A stretch of 21,692 nucleotides of DNA from an uncultured Clostridia bacterium. Lineage in GTDB: Bacteria > Bacillota > Clostridia > Oscillospirales > Oscillospiraceae. The stretch covers positions 1 to 21,692 of the forward strand of contig CAMHRJ010000007.1 in assembly GCA_946187475.1 (NCBI GenBank). The letters run 5' to 3'. Positions 14,420 through 20,140 of this stretch are shown piece after piece (the first letter of the stretch is position 1; the number at the start of each line of letters is the position of its first letter). The notes beneath the pieces are model-generated. The model had not been told where the DNA came from, did no database searches, and saw only the letters and a program-made list of their open reading frames with translations. A program made the translations under genes and the position numbers.

Positions 14420-16123
14420 ATGGCAAAAGTAGTCGTAATGCCGAAACTCGGCCTGACCATGACCGAGGGCACCGTCAGCAAATGGCTCAAGAAGGTCGGC
14501 GATCCGGTCAAGTCCGGCGAGCCCTTCTTTGAAGTAGAGACCGACAAGCTCACCAACACCATCGAGGCCAACGCCGAGGGTGTCCTGCGCCACATTTTCG
14601 TGGAGGAGGGCGTGACCGTCCCCGTGCTGGACAAGGTTGCGATCATTGCCGCGGCGGATGAGGACATCAGCGGTCTTGTCAGCGCGGCCCCCGCCGCCGC
14701 TGCGGCTCCTGCCGCCGCTGCCGCGGCAGCTCCTGCGGGAGAGGCCAACAGCGTCCTGGTCATCGGCGGCGGCCCCGGCGGCTATGTGGCTGCCATCCGC
14801 GCCGCGCAGCTGGGCGGCAAGGTCACCATCATCGAGCGGGACTCCTTCGGCGGCACCTGCCTCAACCGCGGCTGCATGCCCACCAAGGCCATGCTCCACA
14901 CCTCCGAGATCTATGAGGCCGCCACAAGCAGCGCTGGCATCGGCATCATTGGCAAGGACGTGGCAGTGGACTGGGAGAAGGTCCAGGGCTTCCGCGCCGG
15001 CGTCGTGGAGAAGCTCACCTCCGGCGTCAAGGCCCTGCTGCGGCTCAACAAGGTCACCTCCGTCACGGGCGAGGCCGTCTTCACCGGCCCCAAGACCGTC
15101 AAGGTGGGCGACAAGGAATACAGCGCCGAGAAGGTCATCATCTGCTCCGGCTCCTATCCCATCATTCCGGGCATCCCCGGCCTGAAGGGGAGCAAGGCCA
15201 CCATCGACTCCACCGCCTGCCTGTCCCTGGACCACATTCCCGAGAGCATGGTGGTCATCGGCGGCGGCGTCATCGGCCTGGAGCTGGGCAGCGTCTACCG
15301 CCGCTATGGCTCCAGGGTCACCGTGGTCGAGATGCAGCCGCGGGTGCTGCCCCTGATGGACGGGGAGCTGACCATGCTTTGTGAGGCCAAGCTCCGGGGC
15401 GAGGGTCTGGAGATCCTCACCTCCACCTCCGTCGTTTCCGTGGAGGATACCGGCAAGGGCGCGAAGGTCAAGGTCAAGGGCCCCGACGGGGAGAAGGTCC
15501 TGGATGCCGAGAAGATCCTGGTGGCCGTCGGCCGCGGCCCCAACACCAAAGACCTCGGCCTGGACAAGGCGGGCATCACGGTCAAGGACGGCTTCATCCA
15601 GACCAACGAGAAGCAGGAGACCAATGTCCCCGGCGTCTACGCCGTGGGCGACTGCACCGGCAAACTCATGCTTGCCCATGCGGCCATGGCCATGGGCGAG
15701 GTGGCGGCGGAGAACGCCATGGGCGGCGACCGCATCTTCAAGCCGGAGATGAGCCCCTCCTGCGCCTATGTCGGACCGGAGTTCGCAGGCGTCGGCTACA
15801 CCGAGGAGCGGGCCAAGGAGCTGGGCATCGCCTATAAGGTCGGCAAGTTCCCCACCAGCGGCAGCGGACGCAGCCTGGTGGCCGGACACACGGACGGCAT
15901 GATCAAGATCCTGGCGGGCGAGAAGTACGGCGAGATCCTGGGCGTGCATATCCTGGCCCCCAGCGCCACGGAGCTGATCGAAGAGGCCGCCCTCGCCATC
16001 AAGCTGGAGTGCACCGTCAAGGAGTTCGTGGAAACCATCCACTGCCATCCCACCGTGGCCGAGTCCGTGCGTGAGGCGGCACTGAACATCGACAAGAAGG
16101 CCATTCATATTCCCAATAAATAA
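14420..16123 (+). CDS. lpdA: Dihydrolipoyl dehydrogenase E3 with N-terminal lipoyl domain
   Basis: E3 reoxidises dihydrolipoamide and makes NADH. The 567-residue protein has an N-terminal lipoyl domain (1-80, lysine K43), an Ala-rich linker (about 88-107), then a full flavoprotein: FAD-binding VLVIGGGPGG near 112-121, redox disulfide GGTCLNRGC (C147 and C152), NAD-binding VVIGGGVIGLELG, YAVGDCTG, and the C-terminal acid-base pair in HCHPTVAESVREAA (H543, E548). Lipoyl-E3 fusions are known in several Gram-positive complexes. The lipoyl domain matches that of the E2 at about 78 of 87 residues, with the DNA also very similar, indicating recent duplication or gene conversion. It has a strong GGAGG start site and runs into the next gene after 14 bases. 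Confidence 0.96.
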   Translation: MAKVVVMPKLGLTMTEGTVSKWLKKVGDPVKSGEPFFEVETDKLTNTIEANAEGVLRHIFVEEGVTVPVLDKVAIIAAADEDISGLVSAAPAAAAAPAAAAAAAPAGEANSVLVIGGGPGGYVAAIRAAQLGGKVTIIERDSFGGTCLNRGCMPTKAMLHTSEIYEAATSSAGIGIIGKDVAVDWEKVQGFRAGVVEKLTSGVKALLRLNKVTSVTGEAVFTGPKTVKVGDKEYSAEKVIICSGSYPIIPGIPGLKGSKATIDSTACLSLDHIPESMVVIGGGVIGLELGSVYRRYGSRVTVVEMQPRVLPLMDGELTMLCEAKLRGEGLEILTSTSVVSVEDTGKGAKVKVKGPDGEKVLDAEKILVAVGRGPNTKDLGLDKAGITVKDGFIQTNEKQETNVPGVYAVGDCTGKLMLAHAAMAMGEVAAENAMGGDRIFKPEMSPSCAYVGPEFAGVGYTEERAKELGIAYKVGKFPTSGSGRSLVAGHTDGMIKILAGEKYGEILGVHILAPSATELIEEAALAIKLECTVKEFVETIHCHPTVAESVREAALNIDKKAIHIPNK

Positions 16124-16137
16124 GGAGGAGACACATC

Positions 16138-16440
16138 ATGTTGGTTGCAGCTTTCATTTTCCTTGCGCCGGGCGCGGATCCGGCAATCCACCGCAAGACC
16201 GTTGAGACCCCGGGCGTGGCGCTCACGGCTATCGGTGTGGAGACCATCGACCAGGCGGTGGCGGTCGCCAAGGAAATGGCGGACGCCGGATGCGGCGCCA
16301 TCGAGCTCTGCGGCGGCTTCGGCATCCAGGGCACGGCGCTGATCGACAAGGCGGTGGCGGGCAAGGCCCGCATCGGCGCGGTCCGCTTCGACCTGCACCC
16401 CGGCCTTGACAACAAGAGCGGCGACGAGATTTTCCTGTAA
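16138..16440 (+). CDS. DUF6506-like small conserved protein
   Basis: The 100-residue protein resembles what I recall as the DUF6506 family, with AAFIFLAPGADPAIHRKTVE at the N-terminus, a central DAGCGAIELCGGFGIQG and RIGAVRFDLHPGL near the end. No function is established that I know of. The alternating beta-alpha pattern and the GGFG segment suggest a small alpha/beta domain, perhaps part of a barrel. AAGGAGG overlaps the E3 stop, so it is co-expressed with the dehydrogenase complex and may serve the same pathway. There is no signal peptide or membrane segment, so it is likely cytosolic. Confidence 0.8.
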   Translation: MLVAAFIFLAPGADPAIHRKTVETPGVALTAIGVETIDQAVAVAKEMADAGCGAIELCGGFGIQGTALIDKAVAGKARIGAVRFDLHPGLDNKSGDEIFL

Positions 16441-16449
16441 TTGAGAAAA

Positions 16450-16482
16450 GCAGGGAGCTTCCGGATTTCGGAAGCTCCCTGC
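16450..16482 (+). other. 14-bp perfect hairpin between the DUF6506-like and Nudix genes
   Basis: GCAGGGAGCTTCCG (16450-16463) pairs perfectly with CGGAAGCTCCCTGC (16469-16482). A T run is lacking; GGCGAAAAAGG, the next ribosome binding region, follows. It could cap the 3' end of the upstream mRNA after processing and lower expression of downstream genes. Confidence 0.65.
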
Positions 16483-16503
16483 GGCGAAAAAGGAGAGATC
16501 GGC

Positions 16504-17037
16504 ATGGATGAGATCCGCGACAAAAACGCCGAGGGCGAAATCCTCGACATCTATACCCCACAACACGAGCGCACCGGACGCAGTGTGCGCCGGGGCGATC
16601 CCATCACCGGGGACGATCGCCTGCTGGTCGCCCATGTGTGCGTGCTCAACGGAAAGAATGAGTTGCTCTGTCAGCTGCGGTCCACGGCCAAGGGCCACTA
16701 CGGCGGCCGCTGGGATCTGACCGCCGGGGGCTTTGTCCTGAGCGGGGAGGACCCCAAAATCTCCGCGCTGCGGGAGCTGGAGGAGGAGATGGGCCTTGCG
16801 CTGAAGCCGGAGGATCTGCGCTTCGTGTTTACCGAGCCCTTCTCGTATGTGCTGGACGATTACTTCCTGGCCCGGGCGGAGGCGGACCCCGCGGCGCTCA
16901 CCCTGCAGGAGGACGAGGTGGCCGACGCGCGCTGGTTCAGTCTGGATGAGGTCACCGCCATGATCGCCGACGGACGCTTCGTGGATTACCCCATTGAGGG
17001 CATCCGCCGGGTCTTCGCGCTGGCCGCGGCGCGGTAG
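16504..17037 (+). CDS. Nudix hydrolase
   Basis: The 177-residue cytosolic enzyme carries a perfect Nudix box at 76-98 (GX5E, then RELEEEMGL), the Mg-binding signature for hydrolysis of nucleoside diphosphates linked to another group. The preceding DIYTPQHERTGRSVRRGDPI segment and DRLLVAHVCVLN resemble the YfcD/isopentenyl-diphosphate-isomerase-like branch. The substrate cannot be read from sequence. The ATG at 16504 follows AGGAGA; an in-frame TTG at 16441 lies before the hairpin and is rejected. It ends 15 bases before the acyl kinase gene, so the two are coupled. It may recycle CoA- or nucleotide-linked by-products of the pathway, which is speculation. Confidence 0.9.
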   Translation: MDEIRDKNAEGEILDIYTPQHERTGRSVRRGDPITGDDRLLVAHVCVLNGKNELLCQLRSTAKGHYGGRWDLTAGGFVLSGEDPKISALRELEEEMGLALKPEDLRFVFTEPFSYVLDDYFLARAEADPAALTLQEDEVADARWFSLDEVTAMIADGRFVDYPIEGIRRVFALAAAR

Positions 17038-17052
17038 AAGGGGAGGGACTTC

Positions 17053-18255
17053 ATGTTAATTCTGGTGTGCAATGTGGGCAGCACGTCCCTGAAATACAAG
17101 CTCTTTGACATGCCGTGCACGGACATTCTGGTGGAAGCAAAAACCGAGCGCGTCGGCCGCAATGACGCGATCTTTACCTATCGAAACAACCAAAACGGCT
17201 TTTCGGAAAAGCTGGAGGGACTCTCCGTTCCCGGCTATGCGGACGGGATCCGGCTGTTTCTGCGCTATCTGCTGGGCGAAAAGTCCGGCGCGCTCAAAAG
17301 CATGGACGAGCTGGAAGCCATCGGCTTCAAGACCGTGCTGGCGAAAGGCTACTACGGCGTGCACGAGCTGACAGACGAGGTCCTCGCCGCCATGGAGGCT
17401 TATGTCACTGTGGCGCCGGCGCACAATCCGCCCTATATTGAGGCGATCCGCGTGTTCCGCTCCCTGCTTCCGGACAAGCTGATGGTGGGCTGCTTTGAAA
17501 CGGCGTTTCACACGACCATTCCGCTGTCCCGCCGGATCTACGCCCTGCCCTATGAGTGGTACGAACAGTACGGCATCTGCCGGCTGGGCTACCACGGCGC
17601 GTCTCACGGCTATATTGCCCGTCAGATCCGAAAACGCGCGGGCGAACACTTCCGGCTGATCTCCTGCCACATGGGCGGCAGCGGATCCATCTGCGCCATA
17701 GAAGACGGAAAGTCCGTGGACACCTCCTTCGGCTTTTCCCTGCAGACCGGCATTCCCCACGCCAACCGGGCCGGGGACATGGACGCCTGTGTGATCCCCT
17801 TCCTGCTGACCCAGGGGCTGACCATGGACCAGATCATGGAGGGAATCGGCAAAAAGGGCGGACTTCTGGGTATCTCCGGCGTCAGCAACGATTTGCGGGA
17901 TATTCAGGATGCCGCCGAGAACGGCAATGAGCGGGCCGGCCTTGCCATTGACGCTTTCTGCGATTCGGTGGTGAAATACATCGGCGCGTTTTACGCGGAG
18001 CTTGGCGGCATGGACTATCTGGTTTTTACCGGCGGCATCGGGGAAAACTCCGTGCTCGTCCGTGAAAAAATCTGCTCGCGCCTTTCCTGCCTCGGTGTGA
18101 AGTTTGACCGGGAAGCCAATCTGGCTGTTCGCGGAGAGGGCAGGATTTCAACATCGGATTCGCCTGCGGAGGTTCTGGTGCTTCCCACCAATGAGGAAGT
18201 CGGCATCGCGCAGATCATCCACGAAAAGGTCTCGGCGGGAGAACTGAGCCCCTAA
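17053..18255 (+). CDS. Divergent acetate-kinase-family acyl kinase
   Basis: The 400-residue protein has the acetokinase layout: NVGSTSLKYKLFD (N7), APAHNPP (H124), YHGASH (H181), CHMGGSGSICAI, NRAGDMD (R239), GGIGENS and PTNEEVGIA near the C-terminus. Such enzymes interconvert acyl phosphate plus ADP and acid plus ATP. Two normally invariant positions differ: the catalytic Asp in FDTAFH is Glu (FETAFH, E149), and the substrate-binding GHRVVHGG region reads GFKTVLAKG, replacing the Arg by K93. It therefore may use an unusual acyl substrate, have altered activity, or act as a sensor. The start has GGGGAGG upstream. No phosphotransacylase gene is in the window to supply acyl phosphate. Confidence 0.88.
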   Translation: MLILVCNVGSTSLKYKLFDMPCTDILVEAKTERVGRNDAIFTYRNNQNGFSEKLEGLSVPGYADGIRLFLRYLLGEKSGALKSMDELEAIGFKTVLAKGYYGVHELTDEVLAAMEAYVTVAPAHNPPYIEAIRVFRSLLPDKLMVGCFETAFHTTIPLSRRIYALPYEWYEQYGICRLGYHGASHGYIARQIRKRAGEHFRLISCHMGGSGSICAIEDGKSVDTSFGFSLQTGIPHANRAGDMDACVIPFLLTQGLTMDQIMEGIGKKGGLLGISGVSNDLRDIQDAAENGNERAGLAIDAFCDSVVKYIGAFYAELGGMDYLVFTGGIGENSVLVREKICSRLSCLGVKFDREANLAVRGEGRISTSDSPAEVLVLPTNEEVGIAQIIHEKVSAGELSP

Positions 18256-18300
18256 GCCGCTGCAGAGACCGTTCCGACAAAACAAAAGGAGGCGCTCAAC

Positions 18301-18660
18301 ATGTGGAAAAGATATCTTGTTGAAATCGGCTATGGAGCCGATCTGCACGGGATGGATGGTATGGAGGCCGCTGCGCGCGCGGTCAGGGACGCCGTGTCCC
18401 ACTGCTGCATGTGCGGCCTGGTGGAGACGCTGGGGGTCAAGGATCTGCGGTCTGAGATCCGCGTCAGCATGAAGATCGGCGCGCCGAATCCGGACAGTAT
18501 TGACCCGGAGCCGCTGAAGAAGCTGCTGATCACCGACAATGTGGACGTGGAGGTCGTGCAGGGCGGCATGATGCTCAACGGAATCCACCGGGATGAGTTC
18601 GGGGAAGGGGATCAGATCATGATCGTGATCGCCGGACTGACCGTGTATGTGAAGGCCTGA
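18301..18660 (+). CDS. Lin0512-like conserved protein
   Basis: The 119-residue protein (YLVEIGYGADLHGMDGMEAA, AVSHCCMCGLVETLGV, EVKI-like VSMKIGAPNPD, DVEVVQGGMMLNG) matches my recollection of the Lin0512 family, a small protein of unknown function common in Firmicutes. A cysteine pair CCMC near residue 36 and conserved His and Asp residues hint at metal or substrate binding. AAAGGAGG precedes the start at good spacing. It lies 45 bases after the acyl kinase, in the same direction, so it is probably part of the same transcript. It is cytosolic by composition. Confidence 0.78.
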   Translation: MWKRYLVEIGYGADLHGMDGMEAAARAVRDAVSHCCMCGLVETLGVKDLRSEIRVSMKIGAPNPDSIDPEPLKKLLITDNVDVEVVQGGMMLNGIHRDEFGEGDQIMIVIAGLTVYVKA

Positions 18661-18715
18661 AGGAAAGTGGGAGATGCGCGGAACACAGAACGGAGAGAGA
18701 GGAGCCTGAAAGCCT

Positions 18716-19477
18716 ATGGAGCCGCCGATACAGGTCACCCTTGCGGCAAACGCCGGCGTTCTGCTGCGGGTCCGGAATACGTCCATTCTGATTGACGCGC
18801 TCTTTGCAGATACTTCCGGCTGCGGGCTGTCGCCGGAGACGAGGGAAAGGCTCATGTCCGATCTCCCGCCTTTTGACGAAGTGGATTACGTGCTGTTTAC
18901 GCACCTGCACGAGGACCATTTCTCCGAGGACATGACCCGGACTTTTCTCCGTCGTCACACGGTGAAGGGGCTGATGCTCCCCGTGTCGGAGCGATTGGAG
19001 CGGCAGGGCTTTTTTGATTTTGTGAGAGAGACCGGAACTCCTTGTTCTGTTTTGTCCGGCCAGATCGTGAAAACCGTTTTTACTCTCTCGGACGAGGTGC
19101 AGGTTTCTACGTTCCGGACCCTGCACCTGGACGAGAAGTACCACTACGTCCTGCACTTTTGCTATCTGATCGCCTGCGGGGGAAAAAGGCTCTTGTTTAC
19201 ATCGGATGCAGACTATACCCGGGAGACGTTTTCTTTTCTTGGGGAAGAGCCGCTGCGGGCCGCCTTTGTCAACCCCCTGTTCTTCAGCGATCTTCAGCGC
19301 AGGCGTTTCTTTCACGGCACGCTGCCGGCGGAGACGTTCGTCGTGTATCATCTGCCGTTTCCGGCGGGAAACGGGGAACAGCTCCAACAGATGTTTTCCC
19401 GGAGCCTCCGTGCCTGGCCGGAGAGCGGACCGCCCGTCATTGTACTCGACCGGGAACTTCAAACAATTATGCTGTAA
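18716..19477 (+). CDS. Metallo-beta-lactamase-fold hydrolase
   Basis: The 253-residue protein shows the metal-binding motif HLHEDH at 63-68 (FTHLHEDHFSE), preceded by LIDALFAD at about 25-32, and a later SDADY (163-167) that likely supplies the bridging Asp. Further His residues at 137, 143 and 147 sit where the family often has its third metal ligand. The N-terminal GVLLRVRNTSILIDA is typical of UlaG/YcbL-like hydrolases. No signal peptide is seen. The substrate is unknown; a thioester or lactone of the pathway would fit the context. It lies 55 bases after the Lin0512-like gene and is the last gene before the hairpin at 19478. The start site is weak, with GGAG about 13 bases upstream. Confidence 0.85.
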   Translation: MEPPIQVTLAANAGVLLRVRNTSILIDALFADTSGCGLSPETRERLMSDLPPFDEVDYVLFTHLHEDHFSEDMTRTFLRRHTVKGLMLPVSERLERQGFFDFVRETGTPCSVLSGQIVKTVFTLSDEVQVSTFRTLHLDEKYHYVLHFCYLIACGGKRLLFTSDADYTRETFSFLGEEPLRAAFVNPLFFSDLQRRRFFHGTLPAETFVVYHLPFPAGNGEQLQQMFSRSLRAWPESGPPVIVLDRELQTIML

Positions 19478-19517
19478 TACGGCAAAGAGCCCGCCAAAAG
19501 GCGGGCTCTTTGCCGTA
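19478..19517 (+). terminator. 18-bp perfect hairpin at the end of the island
   Basis: TACGGCAAAGAGCCCGCC (19478-19495) pairs perfectly with 19500-19517 around AAAA, starting at the first base after the stop of the metallohydrolase gene. It should end or protect the mRNA of the dehydrogenase operon. No T run follows; instead repeat copy B begins at once. Confidence 0.75.
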
Positions 19518-19539
19518 TGGTGCGATTGTTCATAACGTA
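19518..19539 (+). repeat. Dispersed repeat, copy B (22 bp, partial)
   Basis: TGGTGCGATTG followed by TTCATAACGTA matches the first 22 bases of copy C (19801-19822) at 21 positions; the sequence then diverges. It abuts the hairpin at 19478-19517. Confidence 0.8.
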
Positions 19540-19800
19540 TCTGTCATTTTCTCCCCACAGACCAAATCGGAGGACCCCCGTGAGTCCTCCGGTTTGGAAA
19601 GGAAGAAGGATTCAGCGGATGTGCAGTTTCCGCGGCTCTTACGCAAACCGCGGAAACGAAACGGAGCTGAGTTCTTCTGACGTGTTGGCCGGACTCGAAT
19701 CCCCTGCGGGGACTGGGCGGCTGCGCCGCCGTCGCCGGAACCGGCCTGCGGCCGACCGGCGCGAGATTGGCACCATCGACACCAAGAGGCCCGGGCCTCT
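19540..19800. other. Hairpin-packed non-coding segment between repeat copies B and C
   Basis: No convincing gene is present. Successive stems are visible: a 14-bp stem from about 19563 to 19598 (CGGAGGAC/GTCCTCCG core), TTTCCGCGG/CCGCGGAAA near 19627-19656, then GC-rich short hairpins with TGC loops (CCCC-TGC-GGGG, GGCGGC-TGC-GCCGCC, GGCC-TGC-GGCC) between about 19700 and 19755. It could be a structured RNA or a repeated palindromic element. I do not recognise a named family. Confidence 0.55.
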
Positions 19801-19805
19801 TGGTG
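19780..19805. repeat. 26-bp perfect palindrome
   Basis: CACCAAGAGGCCC is followed directly by its reverse complement GGGCCTCTTGGTG, with no spacer. Its last five bases are the first five of repeat copy C. Confidence 0.85.
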
Positions 19806-19832
19806 CGAGTGTTCATAACGTACTTGATAAAA
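19801..19832 (+). repeat. 32-bp dispersed repeat, copy C
   Basis: TGGTGCGAGTG followed by TTCATAACGTACTTGATAAA, in direct orientation to copy A at 5900-5931 with 30 of 32 bases identical. The two copies bracket the whole dehydrogenase island. Confidence 0.85.
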
Positions 19833-19878
19833 CATCAATGATCACTGAATAAGGTTCTTCCCGCCAAGACATCTGCAA

Positions 19879-19908
19879 AAAAGCCACACTTTTACGAGTG
19901 TGGCTTTT
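19879..19908. terminator. Bidirectional intrinsic terminator
   Basis: AAAAGCCACACT (19879-19890) pairs with AGTGTGGCTTTT (19897-19908); T runs follow on the plus strand and, through the A run, on the minus strand. It insulates the mobile-element fragments from the island. Confidence 0.8.
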
Positions 19909-19999
19909 CTTGTTTTAAATACTAAATCCAAAGCATACATAAGCAAGCCTCACCAGAAGCCTGCTCTAAAACAATTCATTTCAAAAAGGAGGTATCAAA

Positions 20000-20140
20000 A
20001 TGAAACGCTCAAAGATCATCGCTGTGATGAACCAGAAAGGCGGCGTTGGAAAGACAACGACCACCATCAACTTAGGCGTAGGTCTCGCAAACGCCGGCCA
20101 TCATGTTCTTTTAGTCGATGCAGATCCACAAGCCAGTCTA
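20000..20140 (+). pseudogene. ParA-family ATPase, N-terminal fragment
   Basis: Only the first 47 residues of a ParA partition ATPase are present: Walker A KGGVGKTTTTINLGVGLA and the DADPQAS segment. The sequence then switches to an unrelated protein, so the ATPase core is missing. The intact start site suggests this was the first gene of an ICE module. Confidence 0.7.

Noticed and set aside
11906..16108. A 1400-codon open frame on the minus strand
   Set aside because: It lies exactly antisense to the AcoX, E2 and E3 genes, which have clear motifs, starts and spacing. Its low-complexity Gly/Asp/His/Leu composition is a by-product of GC-rich codon use on the coding strand.
16441..16503. TTG start for a longer Nudix protein
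   Set aside because: The extension covers a 14-bp perfect hairpin and directly follows the previous stop without a binding site; ATG 16504 has a good one.
19540..19800. Complete tRNA gene suggested by a GGGATTCGAGTCC-like string on the minus strand
   Set aside because: The T-stem does not pair properly and no acceptor, D or anticodon arms can be assembled around it.
5868..19832. CRISPR array suggested by the repeated motif
   Set aside because: There are only three copies, two of them 14 kb apart, with no regular spacers and no cas genes.
19517..19852. Short open frames in the hairpin region on both strands
   Set aside because: They have no ribosome binding sites, are Arg/Pro/Gly-rich, and overlap long palindromes, so they are not credible genes.
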